Shown here piece by piece: positions 40,852 to 50,337 of a stretch of DNA of 64,000 nucleotides (its first letter is position 1; each line of letters starts with the position of its first letter). The translations under genes were made by a program, and so were the position numbers. Source of the stretch: Thauera humireducens. Lineage in GTDB: Bacteria > Pseudomonadota > Gammaproteobacteria > Burkholderiales > Rhodocyclaceae. The notes under the pieces were generated by a model. It had not been told where the DNA came from. It saw only the letters and a program-made list of their open reading frames with translations, and ran no database searches. The DNA lies in contig NZ_CP014646.1 in assembly GCF_001051995.2 (NCBI RefSeq), positions 4,092,001 through 4,156,000 on the forward strand, read 5' to 3'.

Positions 40852-40881
40852 AAAAAGGCCGCAGGGATGCGGCCTTTTTTT
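40852..40881. terminator. Bidirectional terminator between alaS and HDOD gene
   Basis: A 12-bp stem pairs AAAAAGGCCGCA (40852-40863) with TGCGGCCTTTTT (40868-40879), loop GGGA, plus two more T. Both strands have a T/A tail, and the convergent HDOD gene stops 29 bases further on. Confidence 0.88.
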
Positions 40882-40909
40882 GGTTCTTCGCGCGATGCTG
40901 GGTTGCAGT

Positions 40910-41785
40910 TCAGGCGGTTTCGGCGTCCATCTCGCGGTCGAACTCGTAGATCAGATCGTCCGCCAGGTCGTCGAGTTCGGCGAGCGTCAGGCTGAGGTAC
41001 TGGGCCACCGGCGCCCTTGCCTTGCTCCAGTCGGTGTCGTTGCGTGTGCGCAGGTGGGTGCTGGCCACGTGCTCGCCGATCGCATTGATTGCCACCAGCG
41101 TGCGGGCGTCGTCGCCGAGATCGTTCAGACCGTCGAAGATCGAGTAGTCATGGTGGCACAGGATGCCGAGGCTCACGGCGTCGTTCAGGCCCCAGGTTCG
41201 TGCCAGGAAATACCCGACGATGGCGTGATTGGTGCCGAGCGCCTGGTCCTCCACGTCGGTGAACCAGCCCTCCGTGCAGGTGTTCGCCTGGCCGAGCACC
41301 GCCTTGTAGCCGTCGAAACGCTGGATCAGCAGCGGCATGCCGCAGTCGTGGAACAGGCCGAAGGTGTAGGCCGTTTCAGGTCGTGCTGCGCCGGTGCTGC
41401 GGGCCAGCCGCGCGTTGGCTGCGGCGGTGATGCGTGAGGTATCCCAGAAGCGCTCGAGCGAGACGTCCTCGACGGCGATCGCGCTGCGCAGCAGGGCTTC
41501 CTGCACGAGGTTGGTCACGGTGCCGAAACCCAGCAGGCGGGCCGCATCGGCCACCGATGCAATGCGTTTGCCGCGACTGAACAGGGGGGAGTTGGCCGAG
41601 CGTACGACCAGCGAGGCGATGCCCACGTCCTCGCCGATGAGGGCTGCGATGCGACGGTCGCTCGCGTCCGGGTTGTTCAGCTCGTCCATGATCTGGACGA
41701 GCACCGCCGGGCAGGCCGGAATATTGACGCCCTTCAGCGCGTGTTCGAGCGCCCCGAGATTGAGACTGTTCGTCTTGTACGACAT
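40910..41785 (-). CDS. HDOD-domain signalling protein
   Basis: A 291-residue cytosolic HDOD protein. The HD-like pattern includes GVNIPACPAVLVQIMDELN, FGLFHDCGMPLLIQRFDGY and SLGILCHHDYSIFDGLNDL. HDOD domains are non-catalytic or uncertain relatives of HD-GYP that regulate motility, polyphosphate or cyclic-di-GMP pathways. There is no attached output domain. The start at 41785 lies just before the first conserved helix; an upstream ATG at 41848 is possible. Confidence 0.8.
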   Translation of the reverse strand: MSYKTNSLNLGALEHALKGVNIPACPAVLVQIMDELNNPDASDRRIAALIGEDVGIASLVVRSANSPLFSRGKRIASVADAARLLGFGTVTNLVQEALLRSAIAVEDVSLERFWDTSRITAAANARLARSTGAARPETAYTFGLFHDCGMPLLIQRFDGYKAVLGQANTCTEGWFTDVEDQALGTNHAIVGYFLARTWGLNDAVSLGILCHHDYSIFDGLNDLGDDARTLVAINAIGEHVASTHLRTRNDTDWSKARAPVAQYLSLTLAELDDLADDLIYEFDREMDAETA

Positions 41786-41932
41786 TTTTCTTGTTCTTCC
41801 CTCGCCACACAGAGCACTCATGATGAAGCTGCGGGCGATGGCCGGCAAGCCTTGTCGCGTTGCACTGCGGAAATATTACTCGCGGGTGCGTGTTGTCGGC
41901 GGCGGCAGGCCCTTGCGGGCCACCGCGGACGT

Positions 41933-43324
41933 TCAGAAGGGTAGGTCGAGCCCGGGCCACACGCCGTTGATCGCAGTGCGGAATGCGGACTGGATCCGGG
42001 TCAGTGCGTCCGCATCGTCTGCCTCGAAGCGCAGCACGACGACCGGCGTCGTGTTGGACGGACGGGCCAGGCCGAAGCCGTCGGCGTACTCGATGCGCAC
42101 GCCGTCGAGGGTGATCACCGCTTGTGCGCCGTCGAACCGCGCCGATGCTTTCAGGCGCTTCACGAGTTCGAAGGGCTCGCCTTCGTTCATCTTCAGGTTC
42201 AGCTCCGGCGTGCTGACGGCGTTGGGCAGCGCCTTCAGGGCGGCATTGGCGTCAGGACGTGCGGACAGGATCTCGAGCAGGCGGGCGCCCGAATACAGGC
42301 CGTCGTCGAAACCGAACCAGCGTTCCTTGAAGAACATGTGGCCGCTCATTTCGCCGGCCAGCGGGGCGCCGGTCTCCTTGAGCTTTGCCTTCACCAGTGC
42401 ATGCCCGGTGTTCCACATCGTCGGCTTGCCGCCGCGCGCGCGGATCCAGGGCGCCAGGTTGCGCGTGCATTTGACGTCGAAGATGATCTCGCCGCCCGGT
42501 ACGCGCGACAGCACGTCTTCGGCGAACAGCATCAGCTGGCGGTCGGGGTAGATGATCTCACCGTCCTTGGTCACGACGCCGAGACGGTCGCCGTCGCCAT
42601 CGAAGGCCAGCCCGAGTTCGGCGTCGGTTTCGCGCAGCATGCGGATCACGTCCTGCAGGTTCTCGGGCTTGGACGGGTCGGGGTGGTGGTTGGGGAAGCG
42701 GCCGTCGACGTCGCAGAACAGTTCGACGACCTCGCAGCCGAGGCGGCGGAAGAGTTCGGGGGCAATGCCGCCGGCAACGCCGTTGCCGCAATCGACGACG
42801 ATCTTCATCGGGCGTGCGAGCTTGACGTCGCCGGCGATGCGCTCGATGTAGGCGGCGCATACGTCCGCGGTGCGCACTTCGCCCGCGCCATGGGCGAGGT
42901 CGTCCTCCGCGATGCGGCGGCGCAGATCCTGGATCATGTCGCCGAACAGGGTCTGGCCGCCCAGGACCATCTTGAGGCCGTTGTAGTCGGGCGGGTTGTG
43001 GCTGCCGGTGACGGATACGCAGGAATCGCAGCCGAGCTCGTGCGCGGCGAAATAGGTGAGCGGCGTGGGCACGCAGCCGATGTCGACGACGTCGACGCCC
43101 GCGGCGCGGATACCGTCTGCCAGCGCGGTGGCAAGTGCGGGGCCCGACAGGCGTCCGTCACGGCCCACGGCGATTGCCGTCTGCTTCCGCGCCCGGGCTT
43201 CGGAGCCGAGTGAGTGGCCGATTGCGCGGACGGCATCGGGCGTCAGGACGGTGTCGACGATGCCGCGGATGTCATAGGCCTTGAAGATCTCGGGGGCGGG
43301 CGTGGCGTAGCGTGGTGTGCTCAT
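41933..43324 (-). CDS. Phosphomannomutase/phosphoglucomutase
   Basis: A 463-residue alpha-D-phosphohexomutase. The active-site serine loop is VTGSHNPPDYNGLKM, the metal loop FDGDGDRLGVV, the sugar-binding loop GEMSGHMFFKE, and the C-terminal phosphate-binding motif RPSNTTPVVVLRF. It interconverts 1- and 6-phosphates of mannose and glucose for exopolysaccharide and lipopolysaccharide precursors (AlgC/PMM-PGM group). No polysaccharide genes lie next to it. A 147-base gap separates it from the HDOD gene. Confidence 0.92.
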   Translation of the reverse strand: MSTPRYATPAPEIFKAYDIRGIVDTVLTPDAVRAIGHSLGSEARARKQTAIAVGRDGRLSGPALATALADGIRAAGVDVVDIGCVPTPLTYFAAHELGCDSCVSVTGSHNPPDYNGLKMVLGGQTLFGDMIQDLRRRIAEDDLAHGAGEVRTADVCAAYIERIAGDVKLARPMKIVVDCGNGVAGGIAPELFRRLGCEVVELFCDVDGRFPNHHPDPSKPENLQDVIRMLRETDAELGLAFDGDGDRLGVVTKDGEIIYPDRQLMLFAEDVLSRVPGGEIIFDVKCTRNLAPWIRARGGKPTMWNTGHALVKAKLKETGAPLAGEMSGHMFFKERWFGFDDGLYSGARLLEILSARPDANAALKALPNAVSTPELNLKMNEGEPFELVKRLKASARFDGAQAVITLDGVRIEYADGFGLARPSNTTPVVVLRFEADDADALTRIQSAFRTAINGVWPGLDLPF

Positions 43325-43453
43325 CGGGCGGCTGCGTGGCGGAAACGAAAAGCGCGATTCTATGCCGAGTGGCGGTCATTCGTTCGCTTGCCGGGCCCGC
43401 ATCAGCCAAACACGTGCGCGGGCATCGCCTGGCGTGCGCCAGCCGTCCGGCTC

Positions 43454-44419
43454 TCAGCGCAGCGTGTCGAAGTGGGCCAGCAGGCGCTGGCCGAGCCAGT
43501 CCTGCGTTCCCGGCCAGTCGCCGCCAAGGAAGCCGACGTGGCCGCCGCCCGCCGGACATTCGAAAGTGACTGTTGCGGGCAGGGTCAGCACATCGGGCAG
43601 GGCCTTGGCCGGCACGAAGGGGTCGTTGGCCGCGTTCAGGACCAGCGTGGGGCAGCGGATGCCGCGCAGCCAGGGGCGCGCCGAGGCGCGGCGCCAGTAG
43701 TCGCCGACGTCGGCGAAACCATGCGCGGGCGCGGTGTACGCGTCGTCGAAGGTTTCGAGGCTGCGCGCCTGGGCGATGCGTGGGGCATCGAAGCGGCCCG
43801 GGTGTTCCGCGCACTTGGCCAAGGCCTTCGTCTTCAGCGTTGCCAGGAAGTGCCAGGTATAGACGAGGTTGAAGCCGCGCCCGAGTGCGGCGCCGGAGAG
43901 GGTCAGGTCGAGGGGCGCGCACACGCTGGCTGCAGCGGTGACAAGTTCTGCCGCCTCGTGTTCGCGTTCGCCCAGCCATTTCAGCAGGGCGTTGCCACCG
44001 AGCGAGACGCCCGCGGCGAACAGCGCAGCTCCGTCCGCAGCAACGCGAAGGCGGCGGAGGATCCAGTCGATCTCCTCGCTGTCGCCCGAGTGGTAGGCGC
44101 GTGCGAGACGGTTCGGACTGCCGCCGCAGCCGCGGAAATGCACCACCACGCCGCGCCACCGACGCGCCGCGACGGCGGACATCAGCGTGCGTGCGTAATG
44201 CGAACGGCTCGAGCCTTCGAGGCCGTGGAACAGTACGACAAGCGGCGTCTGTGCTTCGCCCGCCGGAAGCCAGTCGAGTTCGATGAAGTCGCCGTCCGGC
44301 GTGTTCCAGCGCTCGCGCCGGTAGGGCGGTAGCGGCCCTTTGCGGGCGACCGGCCAGATGGTCTGCACATGGCCGCCGGGTAGCCACCACGGAGCGCGAT
44401 ACGCGGCGACGCGAGTCAT
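43454..44419 (-). CDS. YheT-type alpha/beta hydrolase
   Basis: A 321-residue alpha/beta hydrolase of the UPF0017/YheT group. The nucleophile elbow is GVSLGGNALLKW (Ser), the acid is in NAANDPFVPA, and His in GGGHVGFLGG. The oxyanion region LFHGLEGSSRSHYA is typical. The natural substrate is not known. Its start is 3 bases after the SnoaL-like stop, so the two may share a transcript. Confidence 0.85.
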   Translation of the reverse strand: MTRVAAYRAPWWLPGGHVQTIWPVARKGPLPPYRRERWNTPDGDFIELDWLPAGEAQTPLVVLFHGLEGSSRSHYARTLMSAVAARRWRGVVVHFRGCGGSPNRLARAYHSGDSEEIDWILRRLRVAADGAALFAAGVSLGGNALLKWLGEREHEAAELVTAAASVCAPLDLTLSGAALGRGFNLVYTWHFLATLKTKALAKCAEHPGRFDAPRIAQARSLETFDDAYTAPAHGFADVGDYWRRASARPWLRGIRCPTLVLNAANDPFVPAKALPDVLTLPATVTFECPAGGGHVGFLGGDWPGTQDWLGQRLLAHFDTLR

Positions 44420-44422
44420 CCG

Positions 44423-44857
44423 TCAGTGCACCACGCGCGGTGACAGGTCGCCGAAGTCGGCGGCATCGGGCACTGGAGAGGCATGGTGCATGACCATCCG
44501 CCAGCCCAGTGCGCCACGGATGTAAACATTGGTGGCCGCGATCAACGGTGAGCGCGCCGTGGCACCCGCGACGCGGATGTTCTCGAACACGCTATGTACC
44601 GCCACCATCGCGTTGCCGCTGACCACGGCTTCGCTGACGTCGACCTGCAGGTGGGCGCCGCCGGCCAGCATCTGCCGCCAGGCCTCACGCACGGCCTGCA
44701 GGCCGACGATGCGGGGGCCGCCCGGATGGATGCAGGCGATCTCGTCGTCCTCGGACCACACCGACATCATGGCGTCGAAGTCGGCGCGGGCGAGCGCGTC
44801 GTAGAACGCGGCTTCGGCGTCCGCTGCGGAGGTGTAGATCGGTTTCTTGATGCTCAT
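44423..44857 (-). CDS. SnoaL/NTF2-like (DUF4440-type) protein
   Basis: A 144-residue alpha+beta-barrel protein, with AEAAFYDALARADFDAMMSV, EIACIHPGGPRIVGLQAVRE and the strand VNVYIRGALGWRMVMHHASP. Family members bind small ligands or act as minor isomerases. It immediately precedes the hydrolase on the minus strand. The role is unknown. Confidence 0.75.
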   Translation of the reverse strand: MSIKKPIYTSAADAEAAFYDALARADFDAMMSVWSEDDEIACIHPGGPRIVGLQAVREAWRQMLAGGAHLQVDVSEAVVSGNAMVAVHSVFENIRVAGATARSPLIAATNVYIRGALGWRMVMHHASPVPDAADFGDLSPRVVH

Positions 44858-44875
44858 GGTCCGGCTAGAAAAGAC

Positions 44876-44906
44876 CGGGGGCCGAATACCGCGGTATTGG
44901 CCCCCG
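44876..44906 (-). terminator. Strong hairpin terminator
   Basis: An almost perfect palindrome (arms GGGGGCC/GGCCCCC then AATACC/GGTATT, one unpaired G, loop GC). On the minus strand it is followed by GTCTTTTCT. It would end the ilvE-zinc-finger transcript before the SnoaL-like gene. Confidence 0.6.
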
Positions 44907-44948
44907 TGTTGATCGTTCGTCAGCGTTCCGTCGGTTCCGGCCCGTCGG

Positions 44949-45149
44949 TCAGTGATGGCCCTTCGGGCGCTCGCCGGTGAAGACGTAGTGTGCGCTGCAA
45001 TACGGGCATACCGCTTCGCCCGTTTTCAGCACGTCCAGGAAGACGCGCGGGTGGCGTGCCCACAGCGGCGCGCCGGGCGGCGGACAGTGCAGGGGTAGAT
45101 CCTTGGCGCTGATGGCGACGGCCTGGGTCTTGTCGGTGTTCTCAACCAT
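44949..45149 (-). CDS. CHCC zinc-finger domain protein
   Basis: A 66-residue protein of the zf-CHCC (NdufS6-like) family. The zinc ligands are in LHCPPPG, ARHPRVF and VCPYCSAHYVF. It follows ilvE by 24 bases on the same strand, a neighbourhood common in betaproteobacteria. Function is unclear. Confidence 0.82.
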   Translation of the reverse strand: MVENTDKTQAVAISAKDLPLHCPPPGAPLWARHPRVFLDVLKTGEAVCPYCSAHYVFTGERPKGHH

Positions 45150-45173
45150 GACGCAAATCCTCTGGACGGGAAA

Positions 45174-46094
45174 TCAGACGTAGGCGAGCCAGTGCTCGTA
45201 TTCCGGGGCGCGGCCATTGACCACGTCGAAGAAACGCGCCTGAAGCTTGGTCGTGACCGGACCGCGCTTGCCTTCGCCGATGATGCGGTCGTCGAGTTCG
45301 CGGATCGGGGTGACTTCGGCTGCGGTGCCGGTGAAGAAGGCTTCGTCAGCGAGGTAGATGTCGTCGCGGGTGAGACGCTTGGATTGCACTTCCAGGCCGA
45401 ATTCGCGGGCGATGGTGATGATCGAGTCGCGCGTGATGCCGGTGAGCGCCGAGGCGATCTCGGGTTCGTAGATCTTGCCGTCCTTGATGATGAACAGGTT
45501 CTCGCCCGCACCTTCGGCGACGAAGCCCTGGTTGTCGAGCAGCAGCGCCTCGTCGTAGCCCATCTTGGTCACTTCGAGGTTGGCGAGGATGGAGTTCGGG
45601 TAGGTCGCTGCCAGCTTGGCGCGCGGCATCGTCGAGTTGACGTGGTGGCGGGTGTAGGACGAGGTCTTGACGCGGATGCCCTTCTCCAGGCCTTCCTCGC
45701 CGAGGTAGGCGCCCCACGGCCAGGCAGCGATGGCGACATGCACGGTCGCGCCGCGGGTGGAGATGCCCATCTTCTCCGAGCCGTAGAAGGCCAGCGGACG
45801 CAGGTAGCAGGACTCGAGCTTGTTGGCGCGCACGACCTCCTTCTGCGCCTCCATGAGTTCATCCTTCGAGTAGGGGATGTCCATCATGTAGATCTTGCCG
45901 GAGTTGATCAGGCGCTGGGTGTGCTCGGCCAGGCGGAAGATTGCCGTGCCCTTGGCGGTGTTGTACGCGCGTACGCCTTCGAAGACGGCCAGACCGTAGT
46001 GCAGGGAGTGGGTCAGCACGTGCGTGGTCGCTTCGCGCCACGGAACGAGCTTGCCGTCTTGCCAGATGAAACCGTCGCGATCAGCCATGGACAT
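45174..46094 (-). CDS. ilvE: Branched-chain amino acid aminotransferase
   Basis: A 306-residue fold-IV PLP enzyme for the last step of Leu, Ile and Val synthesis. Signatures are HSLHYGLAVFEGVRAY and EGAGENLFIIKDGKIYEP, with the catalytic Lys in the RAKLAATYPNSILA region. The ATG at 46094 has GGTGGAG upstream; a GTG at 46109 would add five residues. The next gene upstream is divergent. Confidence 0.93.
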   Translation of the reverse strand: MSMADRDGFIWQDGKLVPWREATTHVLTHSLHYGLAVFEGVRAYNTAKGTAIFRLAEHTQRLINSGKIYMMDIPYSKDELMEAQKEVVRANKLESCYLRPLAFYGSEKMGISTRGATVHVAIAAWPWGAYLGEEGLEKGIRVKTSSYTRHHVNSTMPRAKLAATYPNSILANLEVTKMGYDEALLLDNQGFVAEGAGENLFIIKDGKIYEPEIASALTGITRDSIITIAREFGLEVQSKRLTRDDIYLADEAFFTGTAAEVTPIRELDDRIIGEGKRGPVTTKLQARFFDVVNGRAPEYEHWLAYV

Positions 46095-46274
46095 GATTGG
46101 GTTCTCCACCTCAGGAAGTTGATTCGGCAGCCCGCGTCCGGCGGGCGTAACCTGCGGATTCTAGCGCAAAGGCAGGGTCTGCGAACGCCGCTTTGCTGGC
46201 GCGGAAGCCTTGCTGCGGTGGGGAAAGGCGCTGTCGCGCGCTAGAATGCACGGCTGGAATCAAAGGAGTGCGAA

Positions 46275-46727
46275 TTGAGCGATCGCGAGTGGAAGCCCAA
46301 CGTCACCGTTGCCGCAGTCATCGAGCGTGAGGGCCGTTTCCTGCTGGTCGAGGAGCATACGCCCGAAGGCTTGCGCTTCAATCAGCCGGCCGGCCACCTC
46401 GAGCCGGGGGAGTCCCTGCTCGAGGCGACGGTGCGCGAGGCGCTCGAGGAGACCGCGCACCGCTTCTTGCCCGAGTACCTGGTCGGCATCTACCAGTGGA
46501 CGCGTCCGCAGGGCGACATCACCTACCTGCGCTTCGCCTACGGTGGCCGTATCGAGGGCGCGGAGCCGGGCCGCAAGCTCGACGACGGCATCGTCCGGGC
46601 GGTGTGGATGACGATCGACGAGGTGCGTGCGACGGCCGACCGCCATCGCAGTCCGCTGATCCTGCAGTGCATCGAGGACTGGCTCGCCGGGCAGCGTCAC
46701 CCGTTGTCGCTGGTGCGGCACTACTGA
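46275..46727 (+). CDS. Nudix hydrolase (NudJ-like)
   Basis: A 150-residue Nudix protein. The box reads GHLEPGESLLEATVREALEE (about 38-57). NudJ-type enzymes hydrolyse thiamine pyrophosphate/HMP-PP or nucleoside di- and triphosphates. The start is TTG at 46275, supported by AAGGAG at 46263-46268. It lies 12 bases before the secreted Cys/His/Asp protein and upstream of mnmA, where NudJ is commonly found. Confidence 0.85.
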   Translation: MSDREWKPNVTVAAVIEREGRFLLVEEHTPEGLRFNQPAGHLEPGESLLEATVREALEETAHRFLPEYLVGIYQWTRPQGDITYLRFAYGGRIEGAEPGRKLDDGIVRAVWMTIDEVRATADRHRSPLILQCIEDWLAGQRHPLSLVRHY

Positions 46728-46739
46728 TCCTGCGGAGCG

Positions 46740-47426
46740 ATGATCCGTCTGCTCCTGGTCGTGCTGCTCGGTACACCGCTGCTCTCACAGGCGATGACGC
46801 TGCGCGGCGATGCGGGGAATACGGACGAGGGCCGGGTCAGCATCTGCTACAACTACGGCTGCAAGCAGCAGGGGGAGGTGCGCTACGCTGCCAGCACGCT
46901 GGCCCGGCTCGGGCACCGCCTGGCCAGCGCGCGCAGTGCCGCCGAGGAGCGTGATTCGATTGCCGAGGTGCTGGGGCGGCTGTACCGGGTGGCCGCGACG
47001 CAGACTCCCGTGGGCGCGGATCGCAGCGGCAACTTCCTCGATGGGGGCGTACATGGGCGCATGGATTGCATCGACCACTCGACCTCGACCACGCGCCTGC
47101 TGCAATTGCTCGAAGCGCGAGGCGGGCTGCGTTTCCACCGTGTGGTGGAACCGGCGCGGCGCACGAGCGTGATCTTCCAGCACTTCAGTGCGGTGATCGA
47201 GGAACTGTCGCTGGCCGAGCGCCTCGAGCGTCTGCCACCGGGCGAGGCCCTGGCCGGATGCAACTGCACCGAGGACGGACTGGTGATCGAAGGGCCGGAC
47301 GGCGCGGAAGCGGCCCGGCCCGGCGAACGTTATGCGGTCGACAGCTGGTTCGTCGACAATGGCGAGCCGGCGGTCGTGCTGCCGCTTGCCGAATGGCTCA
47401 ATGGAGGGGGACCGAATGTCCAGTAA
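46740..47426 (+). CDS. Secreted transglutaminase-like/cysteine-peptidase-like protein (unknown)
   Basis: A 228-residue exported protein (signal [18 protein letters not shown], cleavage near AMT). It has [16 protein letters not shown], then [10 protein letters not shown], then [13 protein letters not shown]. The order Cys, His, Asp with an aromatic DxWF motif resembles transglutaminase/papain-like folds, but this is a guess from motif order. Two other Cys-containing sites (ICYNYGC, GCNCTED) are near the mature N terminus and at about 170. It is sandwiched between the Nudix gene and mnmA and overlaps mnmA's upstream start. No family is recognised. Confidence 0.6.
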   Translation: MIRLLLVVLLGTPLLSQAMTLRGDAGNTDEGRVSICYNYGCKQQGEVRYAASTLARLGHRLASARSAAEERDSIAEVLGRLYRVAATQTPVGADRSGNFLDGGVHGRMDCIDHSTSTTRLLQLLEARGGLRFHRVVEPARRTSVIFQHFSAVIEELSLAERLERLPPGEALAGCNCTEDGLVIEGPDGAEAARPGERYAVDSWFVDNGEPAVVLPLAEWLNGGGPNVQ

Positions 47427-47451
47427 GTACGGGATTCAGGAAGGAAATGGC

Positions 47452-48549
47452 ATGAAGGTCGTGGTCGGCATGTCCGGCGGCGTGGACTCCTCGGTGACGG
47501 CCCTGCTGCTCAAGCAGCAGGGCTACGCGGTCACCGGCCTGTTCATGAAGAACTGGGAGGACGACGACGATTCGGACTACTGCTCGACGCGCCAGGATCT
47601 GGTCGATGTCGCCTCGGTGTGCGACGTCATCGGCATCGACCTCGAAGTGGTCAATTTCAGCGCGGAGTACAAGGACCGCGTGTTCGCCGACTTCCTGCGC
47701 GAATACGAGGCCGGCCGCACGCCGAACCCCGACATCCTGTGCAACTCCGAGATCAAGTTCCGCTGCTTCCTCGATCACGCCATGCAGCTCGGCGCCGAGC
47801 GCATCGCCACCGGTCACTACGCCCAGGTGCGCGAGTGGACCAACGACGGCCGCACCGAGTACCAGCTGCTCAAGGCCGAGGACGGCACCAAGGACCAGAG
47901 CTACTTCCTCTACCGCCTCAACCAGGCGCAGCTGGCGAAGACGCTGTTTCCGCTCGGTGCGCTGTACAAACGCGAGGTGCGCAAGATCGCCGAGCAGGCC
48001 GGCCTGCACGTCGCAGCCAAGAAGGACTCGACGGGGATCTGCTTCATCGGCGAGCGCCCGTTCCGCGAGTTCCTGATGCGCTACCTGCCGACGAAGCCGG
48101 GCGAGATCCGTTCGCTCGACGACGAGCGCGTGCTGGGCGAGCATCAGGGCCTGATGTATCACACCATCGGCCAGCGCAAGGGCCTGCACATCGGCGGCCT
48201 CAAGGGCAACCAGGACGAGGCGGGCGAACACGACGCCTGGTACGTGGCGAAGAAGGACATCAAGGCCAATGTGCTGTACGTGGTCCAGGGCCACGACCAC
48301 CCGGCCCTGTTGCGCGACCGTCTGGTGGCGACCGACCTCAACTGGATCGCGGGCCGCGACCCGCACACCAACTGGGTGTATACGGCCAAGCCGCGCTATC
48401 GCACGCCCGACCAGCCGTGCGAGATCGACCGCATCGCGGACGGCAGGGCCGAGATCGCCTTCGCCCAGCCGCAATGGGCGCTCACGCCGGGGCAGAGCGT
48501 CGTGGTCTATGAATCCAAGGTCTGCCTGGGCGGCGGCATCATCGTCTGA
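47452..48549 (+). CDS. mnmA: tRNA-specific 2-thiouridylase MnmA
   Basis: A 365-residue enzyme that thiolates U34 of Lys, Glu and Gln tRNAs. The PP-loop is [15 protein letters not shown], the catalytic Cys pair is in [12 protein letters not shown] and [13 protein letters not shown], and the tail has KVCLGGGII. Start 47452 has AGGAAGG upstream; 47416 (GGAGGGGG upstream) is an alternative that overlaps the previous gene. The enzyme is otherwise complete. Confidence 0.95.
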   Translation: MKVVVGMSGGVDSSVTALLLKQQGYAVTGLFMKNWEDDDDSDYCSTRQDLVDVASVCDVIGIDLEVVNFSAEYKDRVFADFLREYEAGRTPNPDILCNSEIKFRCFLDHAMQLGAERIATGHYAQVREWTNDGRTEYQLLKAEDGTKDQSYFLYRLNQAQLAKTLFPLGALYKREVRKIAEQAGLHVAAKKDSTGICFIGERPFREFLMRYLPTKPGEIRSLDDERVLGEHQGLMYHTIGQRKGLHIGGLKGNQDEAGEHDAWYVAKKDIKANVLYVVQGHDHPALLRDRLVATDLNWIAGRDPHTNWVYTAKPRYRTPDQPCEIDRIADGRAEIAFAQPQWALTPGQSVVVYESKVCLGGGIIV

Positions 48550-48572
48550 GCTCCGCCGGCACGCCGGTCTTC

Positions 48573-49529
48573 CTAGTAGGGCAGCGGGCCGGCCAGCGGG
48601 GGCTGGCCCTGCAGGCGGGCGCGGGCGGCGAAGGTTTCCATGCGCTCGATGAACTCACGCGTGCTCTTGGGCATCGGCACGCGGGCGCGGGTGATGAAGG
48701 TGACGAGGTCGCGCCCCTGCAGCAACAGGCGCTGGCCGTCGGCGGCGAGTTGCTGATCCGCGGCATTCACGCTGTGCGAGAGTTGGGGCGCGAAGGCGGC
48801 GAGCTCTTCGGATGCGACGACGAAGTCCGACCACACGTCGAAGATGTCCGGGTCGGTACGCAGGGTCTCGCACTTGACCTTGGCAGCTGTCGTGAAATGG
48901 GCGATCAGTCGCTGGATGCCGTCGTACATCGGAATGGCCCCGAGGGTCGAGGACATGACGGCGCCCAGTCGGTCGATGTCGCGCAGTGTCTGGGCGATCT
49001 TGATGTAGCGACTGTCGTAGAAGGCCTCGACCGGAATCGAGAAGGCGCGGAAGGGTTCGCCCCACAACTCGTCGATGCCTTCCTCGCCGCTGCGGTGCAG
49101 GACCAGGCGTCCGAGGTTGAGTGCCTCCTGCAGGCAGAAGCCGCACTCGCGCATCAGCGCGTTGTCGGTGTCGATCTCGATGCCGAGTTCCTGCAACTCC
49201 ACCAGCTTGGTGAAGATGTCGGTGGCGCGATTGAATAGCGCACCCGCCAGCATCGCGCCCTTGACGCGCTTGCGCGCGGGATCCTGTTCGGCCTCGTAGG
49301 CGCGCCGCGTGTCGTCCAGACGTTTGCCGGGGATGTTGATGCCGTGCTCGACGTGATTGAACAGCCGGCGCGTCAGCGCCTGGATGAGCTGCTTCTTCGC
49401 CTTCAGGGAGTCGGCCGGCGGATCGTAGACCTTGATCCAGTAGCCGTCGTAGTACACACGACGCATGCCGTCGATGATGGCCACCGTCCCTTCGGCGATG
49501 GGCGGGTTTATGTCCGTCTCGACTTTCAT
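48573..49529 (-). CDS. Unrecognised 318-residue cytosolic protein
   Basis: A well-behaved coding sequence of 318 residues with normal codon use, no signal peptide and no membrane segment. It is mostly helical and charged (KQLIQALTRRLFNHVEHGIN, DIFTKLVELQELGIEID, RYIKIAQTLRDIDRLGAV). The opening GTVAIIDGMRRVYYDGYWIK is strand-rich. It is convergent with mnmA and upstream of nothing on its strand but DUF2062. I do not know the family. Confidence 0.7.
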   Translation of the reverse strand: MKVETDINPPIAEGTVAIIDGMRRVYYDGYWIKVYDPPADSLKAKKQLIQALTRRLFNHVEHGINIPGKRLDDTRRAYEAEQDPARKRVKGAMLAGALFNRATDIFTKLVELQELGIEIDTDNALMRECGFCLQEALNLGRLVLHRSGEEGIDELWGEPFRAFSIPVEAFYDSRYIKIAQTLRDIDRLGAVMSSTLGAIPMYDGIQRLIAHFTTAAKVKCETLRTDPDIFDVWSDFVVASEELAAFAPQLSHSVNAADQQLAADGQRLLLQGRDLVTFITRARVPMPKSTREFIERMETFAARARLQGQPPLAGPLPY

Positions 49530-49566
49530 TGCGTCCGGAACCGTTCCAGTGTGCTGGCCGCGACCG

Positions 49567-50139
49567 TCAGGTGCTGCTGACGGGGCGGTTGTCGGCGTGG
49601 GCCGAAAGGCGGCGGGTCGCCAGGGTGCGACGACGCTTGGCGATCACCTTGAAGCGCCAGAACGCCTGTGCGCCCAGGTAGCCGATGAGGGCGCCGGAAA
49701 CGGCCATGATCGCCATGCCCAGCAGCAAGGGCTGCCCGATGCCGGTGATCCAGGTCCAGGCCTGGCTGAGCGAATCCAGTACCGCGAAAGGGGCTTCCGC
49801 CGTCTGGGCCTCGACCGCGGCCGGTACCGGCGCACCGATGATGTGCGCACCCAGCCGATAGGCGAAGTAGTAGAGCGGGCCGTAGGTGAAGGGGTTGCTG
49901 ACCAGCGTCGAGACCGCGGCGATCCACAGGTTGCCACGCAACAGCAGCGACGCGATGGCGGCGGCGGGAATCTGCGCCACCGGGATCATCAGCCCGAAGA
50001 AGGCGCCGACCGCTACACCGCGCGCCACGGCGCGGCGGTTGATGTGCCACAGCAGCGGGTCGTGGATGCGCGGTCCGAGCCAGCGCAGCAGGCGACTCTG
50101 CTTGATGGTGTCGTGCGAAGGCAGGAAGCGTCCGAGCAT
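49567..50139 (-). CDS. DUF2062 membrane protein
   Basis: A 190-residue protein with at least three hydrophobic helices: AVGAFFGLMIPVAQIPAAA, the NPFTYGPLYYFAYRLG region and LLLGMAIMAVSGALIGYLG. The WIAAVSTLVSNPFTYGPL segment is the DUF2062 signature. Function unknown; often beside kinases or transferases. Confidence 0.82.
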   Translation of the reverse strand: MLGRFLPSHDTIKQSRLLRWLGPRIHDPLLWHINRRAVARGVAVGAFFGLMIPVAQIPAAAIASLLLRGNLWIAAVSTLVSNPFTYGPLYYFAYRLGAHIIGAPVPAAVEAQTAEAPFAVLDSLSQAWTWITGIGQPLLLGMAIMAVSGALIGYLGAQAFWRFKVIAKRRRTLATRRLSAHADNRPVSST

Positions 50140-50188
50140 GGTCCGGTCCGGGGCGAATGCGGCATCTTACGCAATGCGGAGGAAAGAA

Positions 50189-50213
50189 CAAGCTCCCCGC
50201 CCGAGGGAGCTTG
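50189..50213 (-). terminator. Rho-independent terminator after sixA
   Basis: CAAGCTCCC pairs with GGGAGCTTG over a 7-base loop; on the minus strand TTCTTTCC follows. It would end the CYTH-CHAD/sixA transcript 125 bases after the sixA stop. The rest of the 198-base gap shows nothing further. Confidence 0.55.
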
Positions 50214-50337
50214 GACCGTCGGTTTCCGTCTTGCAAGTGGATGATTCTCGGCCAGTTCGACCGCATCCGCCGTGAGGAATTCACCACCTGGACAACAATC
50301 CCTCCGCGCCCTGTGACGGGGAGGGCGCCATCACGCC

